A DNA stretch of 64,000 bases. Origin: Canna indica (taxonomy: Eukaryota > Streptophyta > Magnoliopsida > Zingiberales > Cannaceae). The notes under the pieces are model-generated. The model made no database searches, was not told where the DNA came from, and saw only the letters and a program-made list of their open reading frames with translations. Of this stretch, positions 24,501-43,744 are shown piece by piece. The DNA is taken from positions 5,210,501-5,274,500 of the forward strand of contig CP136895.1 of the NCBI GenBank assembly GCA_034359265.1, given 5' to 3'. Numbering within the stretch: position 1 is the first letter of the stretch; the number at the start of each line of letters is the position of its first letter. Position numbers and translations under genes: made by a program.

Positions 24501-26727
24501 GGAGGTGGACCGACAGCTTTGCAAGATTACCACCACAATATGATGAGTAGCTTGCAAGAAGTTTCCGAATCAACCCACTCCGTATCAAGTACCTACTCAA
24601 CTGATGATACAGGGACTAGTTCTTGGACGGTCAACAAAGAAACACTGATGGGTATGTGGTATAATGGATACCAAGACATGATGACATGGGATCATCTTCA
24701 GATATGGGCATTGCAGACTTACGGTGTTGACCTTAGTCGTGTATGTCCCCAAGATATGTACGAGTACGATGGACGTCATTCGTCCGCATTTTAAACATTG
24801 TATTCATGTATTTGATATTTGGATATGAAATTTAAGTATTTCTTGATCAATCATGGGTTATTGGAGTTATTTTTAGCACAAAATCAAAAAAAAAAAAAAG
24901 GCTCGGTATGCCATTTACGTACCGGACCGTACCGTGTGTCGGTACGGTACGGTACCGGTACGTACCGGTACCGGTCATCCACCGAGATGATGACCGGTAC
25001 TGAGATTTTGAACCATGATTCCTAGCATACTTGGTAAACATTTTAATCAAATTTATGTGGTCAGGATGGTTATTCATCTATTTAATGCTCCAAGAAAAGG
25101 TTGGCTGCTAATCCAACCATGCACTCATTAATCTACAAGTCTTGCTGCACGAATTGCAACTTTTTGAATGGACTTTTATCTGACTTTTTGTGTTTCTTAT
25201 CAAATCAAGGATACACTCTACAACATTCATTGAAAATTTAATGACCTCAGGGAGCACCTTCTAATTGTTACTTATGGAAAGAACTTTTTCAAGCCGTTCC
25301 ATCTGTGCATTTTTTGTCTTAAGTGATAAATATATATTTTATTTTAGCAGCCTTAGTTTTCTTAAGTGGTTACTTATGATAAATGAATGCATCTGTGCAT
25401 TCATTGTAATTTTGGTAGGCCACATGATTGTTTTCCAACTTATTTATGCAGGACAACTTTTTGTTTTTTTTTCTCAGAACTGTTTTAGTTTTTATTACCT
25501 AAACATTTTCATTCATTGGGAGGCTTCATTCATTCTTTCTGAAAAACCTTAATTCTGCCACGGTGATTGATGACATTGTTTTCCCTTTTATGCTTTATGG
25601 TTCTGCGCAGGCGGTGGATCCAAGCTGTATTCTCCAATAAATATATTGAACAAGGGAATGGGCACAGGTCTTTCAGTGATAATTATCTGAACAATTATGA
25701 CAATTCTGAAGTTGACATATCCAGCAGTGTTGCTGACATGTTTTCTATGTCATCATCTGCTGACGAGGTAACTCTTCAGAACTTTTGGTTAATTTTGAAA
25801 CTTAGAAAACCTAGTTAGTCAATCTAAGTCTCTTTCTAGTTCTTGTATACAGCAAAACGACTGTCAAATAGTGTGGGATGTTTTGTTGCTTTCCTCATAC
25901 TTCTATGACACTGGACTCTGATTTATAATGATTATACATTTTTTTTATGATGTCTTATAAACTCATTATTGTGAGGACTTTCTCTGTTTTAACTTGCAAC
26001 ATGCTTTGATGGAAATAAATAGGTTATTGAGATTGAAGTGAAAGACTGCAGCTTCAGGATAAAAGCACTAGCTAAAGAATATCAACATACCTGCAAATCT
26101 ACGGGGCTTATGTTATGGGAATCAGCTCGTCTGATGTGCAACTTACTTGCAGAAAACCCTTCCATTGTTGCAGGGAAGAGGATGTTGGAATTGGGTTGTG
26201 GATCTGGTGGTATCTGCTCGATGATAGCTGCTCACTATGCAGAATTAGTGGTTTCTACAGATGGGGATGCAGAAGCTCTAACTCTCCTAAGAGAAAATAT
26301 TTTCTCCAACTTGGGAACAAATTTGCTTGATAAAATTATCATGAAGAGGTTGATCTGGGGAAACATGGAAGATGTCCAAGCCATCAAGGATCTTTGTAGC
26401 CATCATGGAGGTTTTGATATCATCATAGGGACTGATGTAACTTACAGTTATGATGCTATTTCACCTCTGTTTGAGACTGCAAGACAGCTGATATGTAACC
26501 AAGATGGAAACTGTAAGCCGGCCCTTGTTCTATGTCACATTGAAAGAAGAATCAATGAAAGCTCAATTGTTTCTTCCGCGTCAGACTTTGGTTTTAAGCT
26601 TGTTGATAAGTGGGTTAATGGAATGCATTTGAGCCATGGTATTATTAGCTCTTGGTTCTCTGAAGGTGATAGTTATATGAATTGCTTCAAGAACACGCCG
26701 CTGACGATCTTGTATTTTCATACCTGA
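15508..26727 (+). CDS. Two-domain methyltransferase: TRM140/METTL2-6-8-like tRNA m3C domain plus a second class I methyltransferase domain
   Basis: Exons: 15508-15619, 15999-16060, 16171-16221, 16333-16365, 17037-17141, 18092-18199, 18341-18412, 18508-18558, 19551-19613, 19693-19817, 25611-25767, 26023-26727. All junctions are GT-AG with matching phases, giving 547 aa. Domain 1 (about residues 38-300) has [22 protein letters not shown] and [13 protein letters not shown] (SAM binding, near residue 88), then the typical [15 protein letters not shown] and [12 protein letters not shown]. This matches the METTL2/6/8-TRM140 family, which makes 3-methylcytidine at tRNA position 32. Domain 2 (residues 314-547) has [10 protein letters not shown] (near 371) and GTDVTYSYD, as in METTL21-type lysine methyltransferases; its substrate is unknown. 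The first in-frame ATG is at 15508; upstream in-frame sequence without an ATG leaves the start slightly uncertain. Intron 10 (5793 nt) holds two transposons. Confidence 0.92.
16471..16655 (+). repeat. Direct repeat pair with an expanded 7-bp array (methyltransferase intron 4)
   Basis: atcagagtaaatgagtaatg at 16471 recurs at 16588, and both copies run on through agtg.ctttagttggaga. In the second copy the gagtaat unit is expanded to about four copies, which looks like replication slippage. Confidence 0.75.
17617..17776. mobile_element. Small MITE-like inverted repeat in methyltransferase intron 5
   Basis: The left end reads TTTGTTTCATGGGATA...GGGATAGGATAA; the right end, reverse complemented, reads TTTGTTTCATTGGATAGGATAA. 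About 160 bp, non-coding. The target-site duplication is unclear, so I do not assign a superfamily. Confidence 0.5.
19909..20780. mobile_element. Mutator-like non-autonomous element in methyltransferase intron 10
   Basis: Inverted ends GCAATTGACCAAAATCAGAAC (left) and GCAATTGATCAAAATCGGAAC (right, reverse complement), with further inverted similarity inward (taaatgcccttatatg). An 11-bp direct repeat aatatctttca flanks it (19898-19908 and 20783-20793, the right copy 2 bp away). That length fits Mutator-like 8-11-bp duplications better than hAT. No transposase frame is visible. Confidence 0.65.
20301..20668 (+). repeat. Near-perfect tandem duplication (about 182 bp, two copies) inside the Mutator-like element
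   Basis: Copies 20301-20482 and 20483-20668. Both contain tttttgtctgtctaggtcgg and ctcaatatgttgttttacta, and differ by a few bases and a 2-bp indel. The short open frame across them is not a recognisable protein. Confidence 0.88.
20860..21168. repeat. Left subterminal repeat array of the hAT element
   Basis: More than a dozen copies in both orientations of a core ACCGGGCGGTAT / ATACCGCCCGGT and the shorter cccggtattt. Dense inverted motifs near hAT ends normally bind transposase. The right end (24905-24985) carries related GGTACGGTACCGGTACG repeats. Confidence 0.85.
21297..21304 (+). promoter_or_regulatory. TATA box of the hAT transposase gene
   Basis: TATATATA about 140 bp before the ATG at 21438, followed by a pyrimidine-rich leader of CTCTCACTC and TCTCTCTCTC runs, typical of a plant 5' UTR. 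The predicted transcription start is near 21330. Confidence 0.65.
21438..24794 (+). pseudogene. hAT transposase with BED zinc finger, one in-frame stop
   Basis: Exons 21438-22791, 22880-23284, 23369-23575 and 23653-24794, all GT-AG, each intron in phase 1, together 1035 codons plus stop. Codon 401 (22638-22640) is TAG. It sits in the conserved hAT segment just before [16 protein letters not shown], where homologues I remember have Trp (TGG), so one G-to-A change explains it. Domains: BED zinc finger C25-x2-C28-x14-H43-x10-C54; Gly/Ser-rich linker; DUF659-like part with MCDSWTG and VITDNGANF; middle domain; C-terminal hAT dimerisation domain with [18 protein letters not shown] and [15 protein letters not shown]. 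The tail of about 300 residues is acidic with a Lys-Gly-rich patch near 24165-24245, a possible nuclear signal. Because everything else is open, loss of function is very recent, or this copy depends on readthrough or on another copy. Confidence 0.93.
25026..25610 (+). other. Rest of methyltransferase intron 10
   Basis: AT-rich intron sequence after the hAT target-site duplication, up to the acceptor ending ctgcgcag at 25610. No further element or frame is recognisable. Confidence 0.6.
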
Positions 26728-28032
26728 GAAGACTCTCTTGCCTGTACTATGTAAGTCATTTTGGTGAGTTTGTGTTTCAAGTATTTTTCTATTGTTCTCG
26801 ACATCATAAATTTATTTTCCATCCATAATTTTTTCTTAATTTGTTTATGTGGTATGTACTCATGACAATTTAATATGTTGTGAGGCTGACATCAAAAATA
26901 AATTTATATGGGATGCTAGGCTTTTTGTGAATTTAGTTCTCTTATGAATTTTATGAAAGATATCAAAAGCACATTTATTTGGCCAGTAAGTGAGTTAAAA
27001 CTTTAATTAACTTTCTACGTGTTATTTGGTTTAATGATTTATTTTTCAAGAAATAAACTTAAAATAATCAATACACACTTATAATTATTATATTAATATA
27101 AAATATCATTAAATTCAATATAAAATTATAATTTTATTATGATGATATTATATTTACAATATTAAAACATTAACATTAATATAATCTAGTTGTTAGATAT
27201 ATATTTTAATTATATATTGATTATATAATATAAATCAATTAATAAAATAATAATGCTACTTTCATAAAAAAGAATCATCATGTAATTTACATTTTTTTTA
27301 AAATACATGAACTAGAATTTATTTAGGAAGGCTAGGTAAGTTAATTATCCTGTTTTCTGAGAAGTATTTTTTTTTTTAGAAACTATGATTTTTTCTATTT
27401 TGCCTATTAAACCAAATAATTAGAATGTATTTTACTTTTTTAGGAAGTTGTAATTTTTTGCACGTAATTTTCTATCAACTAAATGGTATATATATATATA
27501 TATATTGTGTTGGATGATGATATAAGTATTTTACGTCAACATTTCATATTATTTTATATTCATATGATTAAATTGTCACTTTAATAAATACTACTCCATG
27601 GCCCTTTAAGAGTAAAAAATAGTTTGACCCTTACCTACGGGACTAAACAATATTTGTCCCCAACCTTTTAAAAGTTGCACTTAACCGCTTCTCATTCTCA
27701 AAAATATGCAACTTGCATCATCGAGAGATTTTTTTTCCGGCCAAAATATATCATGTGCGCGGCACATGAATTTTTCAAAAGCTATTGGGTCATTGTAATC
27801 AAAACTCGAAACAAAAATTTTAAAAATAAAGAAAAAAAAAATCAGAGCATGATTGTGCGTGGATTTCACAATGGTGAGGTTGCTTATGGGTAGTAGCGTT
27901 GCTTTAGCTTTAGCTTTTTCTTTAATTTTTAATTTTTTTCTTAAATTTTAATTACGATGATCAAATTATTTTTGGAAAATTCTTGCGCAACTCATGTGAT
28001 ATGTTTTGACAATTATAGGAAAAATATACAGC
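26728..28032. other. 3' flank of the methyltransferase gene, AT-rich spacer
   Basis: The first few hundred bases should hold the 3' UTR. The rest is very AT-rich, with a (TA)n run near 27488-27508. I see no gene; short frames near 27680-27890 are low-complexity. Confidence 0.55.
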
Positions 28033-28159
28033 AATCTTAGAGCTCCTGAGACAACGAGGAGCAGAATACTTCGATCCAACCCATGTTTCCTTCGACGTCG
28101 AGGAAGAGCAAAATAGGTTTTGATGAAATCTTAGAGCTCCTGAGACAACGAGGAGCAGA
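28033..28159 (+). repeat. Perfect 33-bp direct repeat
   Basis: aatcttagagctcctgagac and the following 13 bases (28033-28065) recur at 28127-28159, 94 bp apart. The phrase aaatatacagcaat also occurs both before the first copy and after the second, suggesting a local duplication with rearrangement. Confidence 0.88.
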
Positions 28160-28589
28160 GGGCAAATATACAGCAATAAAAAAAGGCAAATATATAGACT
28201 AAAGTTGAGAGTTATTTGTTTACCTTACCAATAATAGGATCAAATCCCGGGGAAGAAGAATGAAAAGACAAACAAAGTTCCTTGCGAGTGATCAAAGTGA
28301 GATACAAAAATCATTCTACCATTAATTGCTATTTGTAGAATGGAAATGAAAGAAATTTCACTTTCTATATACAGAGGATAACCTAATAATAATCATGTGT
28401 ACGAAAGAAGGAACAAAATGAAAACGTAGTTACACAGCAGATGATGATGAACATGATTTAAAAAGTATGGTATGATACATTCAATGATGAGGCAAATTAA
28501 ATTTGGATAATCATTTCTCTTCTTTGCATTCCTTCAAGCTCATGTGATCCTTTTGTCAACCGTGAGTAACATAATTGATGATAATCTTG

Positions 28590-28792
28590 TATATTTTTTA
28601 GAGGTCTGAAGTTCAAACCTCAGTATATATTATCTTTGCTATTAAAAAAAAGAAGCTCGTGTGATCCCCCTCGTTGAATGCATCGTCCACCGTATTTTTT
28701 AGAGGTATGGAGCTCAAACCTCAGTATACACTATCTTTGCTATATATAAAAAAACTCATGTGATCCCCCTCGTTGAATGCATCGTCCACCGA
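28590..28792 (+). repeat. Imperfect tandem duplication next to the BRI1-like fragment
   Basis: Two units of about 100 bp. Each has ttttttagaggt.tg.ag.tcaaacctcagtata, then atctttgctat and cccctcgttgaatgcatcgtccaccg. The second unit ends inside the BRI1-like fragment, so the 3' end of the pseudogene has been copied outward. tTCAAACCTC resembles an RNA polymerase III B box, so a SINE contribution is possible. Confidence 0.7.
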
Positions 28793-28978
28793 GATTGGAG
28801 AGGCTGTGGAATTGGAAGAGTCCACAGTGGAACCCGCCTGAATATCCATGAACATGGCCATCACCCGCAGCATTGTCGGCCGTCGCATGTACCTGTCGTC
28901 GACATCAACGCGGGCAAACCGCAAATGCCATCTTGAGGTGCTCTCTTAACTCAAGTTCTATGCTTGGATCGTCCCGCA
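28721..28978 (-). pseudogene. BRI1-like receptor kinase C-terminal fragment
   Basis: Minus strand: DDPSIELELREHLKMAFA, then after a one-base shift near 28918 RRPTMLRVMAMFMDIQAGS. This matches the end of the kinase domain and start of the tail in brassinosteroid receptors of the BRI1 family, where homologues have DDRPxRRPTMIQVMAMFKEIQAGS. Only the last kinase helix and about 30 tail residues remain. The segment before RRPTM carries extra residues (VDVDDRYM), and there are no Walker-like or catalytic kinase motifs nearby. A relic of a duplicated or retroposed gene, not a functional gene. Confidence 0.72.
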
Positions 28979-30246
28979 ATTGTAATTTAAAAGTTCATCG
29001 TGGGCTAATATAAATTTCTAAAATTTGAAATAGATTTATAAAAATCAAAAGCTTTCGATAGACTCGAGAATCTTCTAAAGATTCCATGGTACTTAAGAAA
29101 ATAAATAATAAAACGGGTCAACTCTTAGAAAAGCACATTACACATGTTATAAGCCAAAGGCGTCAGTTTGCATTTAAAATGCTGGATCTCTCTTATTTTT
29201 AATGCAATGCCAGTATCAGATATCATAATATATAGCCTCCCTACTAGAAAATGAATGAGAAAAAGGAGAAATATATTCTTGGTTGTAATTCTAAGCAATG
29301 GAAGAGAGATATTCTCGAGTTTTAATTCTAAGCAATGAAGGGACTTCATTCTAATCTAGAAAATGAAGTCTTTTCTCTTCAGGCCTTGGTGAAACATGGG
29401 GCTTTTAAATTTAGCATACTAGGAAAGTGGTTCATTGATGATGAGAATTTCAGAAATATTTATTGACAGAACTAGTACACCTAAAAATTATGAAATTATG
29501 CTTGAAATAAGAGGAACATATTTGAAAGATCCATTTTATTGCCAGATTTATAAATTTCAAATAATAGAAAAATAAAATTCCGTCAAAGAGAAGCCCCATT
29601 ATAAGAAAATTATATGCCAATTGTAATGCCAATCAAACATAAATTTCTCTTGAGTTCCATGGAAAACCTCATTGAAAAAATGAATGGGAAAATTCTCATA
29701 GTAAACAAGGCCTACTTGAGTTTTAAGCTTCTAATCTTGAAGAAACATCAACAGACTTAAAACAAGACCAAAAAGTACCACAATAAAAGAGTTTAAAGGA
29801 AACATAATTAAGTTCTTGAGCCAGCAAAACAAATGTTAGCCGAGAACAAATAGTCTCTTTATTATAGTCTCTCTCTATAAAATTGTACAAAAAAGGTATG
29901 ACACTACAGATTCTAGTGTTATCTAGGAAAGCTAAATGAGAAAAATACTACTAATATATGCCTTATTGTTTTATCTCAATAGAAATTTGGCCGACATTTT
30001 TGAGCTCCATTATTTTGCATTAACCTAGAGTTCATGCATATCAGATGAATTCCAACTCTGAGTTCGCATTTCTTGAAGGAGATGTGTGTCTGTGTCCGGT
30101 GACTCCGGTCATCGATATCTTTGCATCTTTTTCATTGTGTTGGTTAGGAAACTATCCGCGATGTTGATCTCCACCAACGTAGTGGAATGGTGTCATCGGC
30201 TAGAAAATGTGCCCTAGCCTTCCCCTCCCCCTACTTGATCCATTGC
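28979..30246. other. Spacer and ABCC5 3' flank
   Basis: AT-rich, no recognisable gene. The part nearest 30246 should be the ABCC5 3' UTR. Short frames near 29125-29632 lack family motifs. Confidence 0.5.
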
Positions 30247-39436
<9,190 letters not shown>

Positions 39437-40200
39437 GGCTCGGACAAAGATTGGATTTTAATGACAGATCTCGAATGGTACCGGGCCAAGGCGAAGAGTT
39501 CAGCTACGGGCATTTCACGATCAAGGGTATGAAGATTGAGAGCGAGGAGGAGAACTAAGAAACGGCGACAGGTTGCAGCGAGGTCGATGTATGTTCTATA
39601 GCCGCAGAAGACACATTGCAGATGAGAACAAAAGGGCCTTCCTGATCATCGACCGAAGAAAGAAAATTAATCAAATCTGACGCAAAGAGACAAGCGAATA
39701 CCAGAGGATAAAACCAGAAAAATCCAATCTTTACCGACTTTGTCTGTGGGGCTCTCTCTTCTTCCACCTCCTCACACCATCATCTCTCTCTCCTCCCCAT
39801 CCGATGATTCCAAAGCTTCGATTTTCTGAGGTGTAAGCCACTGATAGAGGGACGGGGAGGCGGAGCAGGGGAAAGGGTTCGGCCTGGTGTTCTAAAATCC
39901 AAAGGCCTTTTCTCCCTCCGTCTCCGCTGTACTACTATCTTTCCTACACCAAACTGGTAGGATGGCGTTGCGAGGACACCCTGTAGCTGGAAAGCCGAGC
40001 CTACTAAGCGACATTGGCTTGTGGGGAATCCATTGAACGAGATGGTGGAATTTGGCAACCTTTTTTGCGTGCCTATTGGGGAGTTTTAGAAGAGGGAGGG
40101 GGCGGAGAGCTCGCTGGGGTGTATGGGTTTGCTTTGTTCAATCACGCCTTTATGCCTTCAATGGCAGCGTCTGATGCAGGGGCTTTATAATTACATAGGA
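39437..40200 (-). promoter_or_regulatory. ABCC5 upstream region (5' UTR and promoter, not resolved)
   Basis: GC-richer than the sequence beyond 40200, with pyrimidine/purine runs such as ctctctctcctcccc near 39785. This is typical of a leader and proximal promoter. I could not place a TATA box or a leader intron. The minus-strand frame at 39780-40058 has no family resemblance. Confidence 0.4.
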
Positions 40201-40557
40201 GAAGGGTAACAAATAACAACAGCTTTTAATTAGCGAATAATTTTGCATGCACATTAAGTAGTTTCATGACACACAATCTTATATTGTATTTTGTTGACAA
40301 ACTTATCATGTTTTCTTGATGCAGATATTAAATCATTAAATTATTATTATCATTATTATTATTATTTATTGTTGTGGTTCCCAATTAGCATATCATTTAT
40401 TTATTCTACTGTTTAATGTTTATCAAATATTACTTACAGGATCCAGGGTTGTTAAAATAACACTCAAAATTAGCTGATCCAGGGGCTTAATTTTTTACAG
40501 TTTGCAATGCCCTAATTTAGTTGATTAATAAGATTTTACAAATGAAGTATATTTCCA

Positions 40558-40999
40558 TAGGAGTGTTCATGGGTATCGAGTAAATTTGAAATCGATTAAA
40601 ACTTACTCAATTGTGTAGGATTTGAGTAGACTCGAATTAAATTCAGGTAGGACCCGAGATAAAACTTAAGGAATCGGTTAAAATCAGTTCTGATTCTGTC
40701 TCTAACACATCGGGTACCCAGAATCGAGATCGAAATTGATATCTATAATTTGTATCCTAAAACTTGTAATGAACCGGTTCCAACATAATACTCTAAATTT
40801 GTACCTTGGAATCTATCATTTACATATTCCAACGGATACTCGAAACATGTACTACACCATAGGTTTTGAATAGGATCTGATTCAAAGTCCCAATAGGATT
40901 GGATATGAGTTCAAAATTTAGGAGCCGATCTTATACATTTTATACATGATAGGTTGCAAGTATCATAAAAATACAGGATACTCGAACCGCTCACCCCTA
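40558..40999. mobile_element. Old hAT-like MITE
   Basis: Ends TAGGAGTGTTCATGGGTATC (left) and TAGGGGTGAGCGGTTCGAGT (right, reverse complement). Flanks tatttcca and tgtttcga match at 6 of 8 bases, a plausible decayed target-site duplication. The interior is repeats around cgaatt and aatcggttaaaatc. Confidence 0.55.
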
Positions 41000-41484
41000 T
41001 GTTTCGAGGTCAATATTAAATTCGATTTGATTGAAACGCTGTTCATTCATACATCTAAATCTGGATGCTTTGAGATGGTTGAAATCCCATGGCACGCGGA
41101 TAATTAAAGCTTAGCTTTTGGGATTGGCTTATTTCGATTATTTACTTAAATTTTAATTAGACATTAAATTAGTTGAATTATCAATTTATTAGACCGAATC
41201 AATTTCTTCAAATAAAAATCAATTTTTTAACATTTTAATTAATTTAATTATTAGTTGACTCAATTTTTGCTCGGTTTAATTAAATATTATAGCATTTTAT
41301 CCAATTTGGCAGCGATTGACGATTCGTCAAATGAGTCGGGAATGATCCGGTTTAAAAAGATTATCTAGATTTTGTTATGGCTGGTGACTGTACGGGTTAA
41401 TTAGGTAAATGTGTTATTTAATTCGGAATAATTTTTAAGTAAATAAAATAAGTAGATAAAATGGTTAGTGTAAAAAGTAAAGGG

Positions 41485-41988
41485 TAATTTTTCTAAATCA
41501 TAATATGGATTATGGATCAGAAAAATTTTCGAATCCATAATAAGAATTCAAAATTCTTAAATTTATAATTTTTTTTTTCTCAAAATTTCCTAAATGTCAT
41601 CAAGTTCGACTTGATATTCAATTTCAAATATTTTAGTTTCACGCTTTTAAGAAAATTTGAAATCTATTATATTCTCAAGAAATTATGAATATTATCAATA
41701 ATATATAAAATAAATTTATTAAAAATATTATATATATCATAGTCATCGTTATAGTTATTAAAGAAATGTTGAATTTATTTTACTTGTTCCAGTTTCATAT
41801 TTTTGAAAAAAATTGGGACCTATAATTTTTTAGACTTTTACAAAAGTCTAAATAAATGAAATACCAGACTTAACTTGATGGTATTTTAAAAATTTTGAGA
41901 AAAAAAATTATGAATTTAAAAATATTTATATTTTTATTATGGATCTTGAAATTTTTTCGATCCATATTATGGCTTAAGAAAATTGTTC
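41485..41988. mobile_element. Fold-back element with long terminal inverted repeats
   Basis: About 120 bp at the left end (taatttttctaaatcataat, atggatc.gaaaaa.tttc, ttataattttttttt) recurs inverted at the right end. The arms stay recognisable to the central atcaagtt segment. Flanks aaaagtaaa and aaaagcaag match at 7 of 9 positions, which would suit a Mutator-like duplication. Non-coding. Confidence 0.65.
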
Positions 41989-42044
41989 AAAAGCAAGAGT
42001 AATGGTTAGAAAAAAAAAAAGTAAAAAGAAAGTAATCCAGAAGT

Positions 42045-43200
42045 GGCCACTTTACCTACAAATCTACAAGGAATATGAATAAGAAATGTACCAACTTCAT
42101 TGTGCAATCTTCATATTTAAGGAGAAATATGCATGACTATGATGCATTGTGACTCCTAGATGACAAAATCTTTGCTGTTTGTATCACACACTTGCATGCT
42201 TCTCAAGATAGCATGTCATGACAAGCAATTCAATAAAGTGACATTCCCATCCAATTCTTCTTAATTGTTACCCACTCTTTAAGAAAAATTATTATTTTTT
42301 TGGCCTTATAAATTTATTAATCTTGTGGAATAAAATAATTATTATGTGATGCAAATAACAAAAATATTTCACAAATCAAGACAAATACAAATAAGATCTA
42401 TACGAGTTCAAGTCATTTTAGTCTTATAGTTCTTTTATCGAAAAAAAAGAATCATTATCTTATTATTAGGCAAGAACTGAAGTCAAAATAGTCATAGTAT
42501 AAGATGGTCTTTAGTTCTAGAGGTAAAATCGATGACCAAACAAAAATATCTCTTTCAATCATTGCCCATTTGCTCTATTTGTTGCTCGATGGACAAAATT
42601 TTTTTTATAATAAAAGAAAAAAATCTTAAATATTACACAAATATTTAAGATGGATTATATCAAATACAATTGTATTTATAGATCTGGAATAGGCATTTTG
42701 TTGTTGAGGACATCAATTATAATTTTTGAATTTGACTCCAAGACTTACCGAGAAAGGGCATGATCAATCGAGTATTGTAGGCTCCATTTGATTGCATGAT
42801 CCATCTGACCTACGAATAATTAGACCAATACCTCTGTAGAATCTAAAAAGGAAACATCACAATTTAATTGTATACTAATTTCAATCGAATATAGTAAAAT
42901 GGTGGCATGTACATTGATCAAACATTATGAAGCTAATTAACTAAACAAAAAGTCAACAAGTGGCCACTTTACCTACAACAATAACAACAACAATTGTGAA
43001 TTGGAATTGCATCATCTTCCTTGTCAAGTCCTTGCAATTCGCACATGACTAAAGATTTGTACTTTATGTGTCACACATGTTGCCCAACACAGCCTGGTTG
43101 ACAAGATAAGCTTCAATACAGTGACATTTCCTATTGAAATCTCTTTAATTGCTACCTCTCCCACTTTTCCTATCCAATCTCTCACAAAATTATCTTTTTA
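42045..43200 (+). repeat. Two diverged copies of a segment of about 240 bp
   Basis: aagtggccactttacctaca starts both copies (42051 and 42955). Both run on through similar wording: caccatcttc/catcttcctt, tttgt..cacac..gc, caataaagtgacattcc/caatacagtgacatttcc and cttaattg.tacc. The copies lie about 900 bp apart in the same orientation. No coding capacity is evident. Confidence 0.65.
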
Positions 43201-43619
43201 ATCCACTAGTTTAGATTGCAAATCAAAGTGAAATTATTTAAGAAAAAAAAACTATAACTTGTGGATTACAACCTACTTGCAAATTAGCTTTTTCTCATTG
43301 GATGGAATCTAGTAGAATAATGGTAATGACTTGTGATGCATGTGCTGAGAGAACAAAACCATGGAGTGTGACTGTAAAAGCATGTTATATAGAAATGAAT
43401 TAAATATTTAATTCTATTAGTTATTGTCAATGTTTGCATTACAAGAATTGTTGGGATCACAAGAGGTTGATGTATTGACCCACTAGTAACTTAATGATTA
43501 TAAATTGTTAATTGACAGTGATTAAACATTTCGGTATATTGTCAATTGGTATTTTTTTTAACGAAGAACATTGTATTTATCAAGAGTTATCAAAAATATA
43601 AGCAATAGAAGAGAGGGGA

Positions 43620-43641
43620 GAAAAAAAAAAAAAAAAAAAAG
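43620..43641 (+). repeat. Poly(A) tract
   Basis: A run of about 20 A residues. It may be a retroposon tail, but no element body is recognisable upstream. Confidence 0.6.
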
Positions 43642-43744
43642 CCAGATGCAGTCAATAAGTATTGAGTTTGATTTTCTATAGTAGTACTTTATGGTCTATT
43701 TTCATATTTATATATGTCTTGTGATATAGTATGTAGTGAGAGAG

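Larger units (their letters stand above)
20843..25017 (+). mobile_element. Full-length hAT transposon inserted in methyltransferase intron 10
   Basis: 4175 bp. Terminal inverted repeats CATGGTTTCAAATCTCGTAC (left) and CATGGTTCAAAATCTCAGTAC (right, reverse complement); perfect 8-bp duplication attcctag at 20835-20842 and 25018-25025. Subterminal arrays of ACCGGGCGGTAT, TACCGCCCGG and GGTACGGTAC lie at both ends, the likely transposase-binding sites. It carries its own TATA box and a four-exon transposase in the same orientation as the host gene. Intact ends, perfect duplication and one disabling base suggest a fairly recent insertion. Confidence 0.96.

Noticed and set aside
28230..28262. tRNA-like B box (gatcaaatcccgggg)
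   Set aside because: No matching A box or cloverleaf arms are found at the right distance, so I do not call a tRNA or SINE there.
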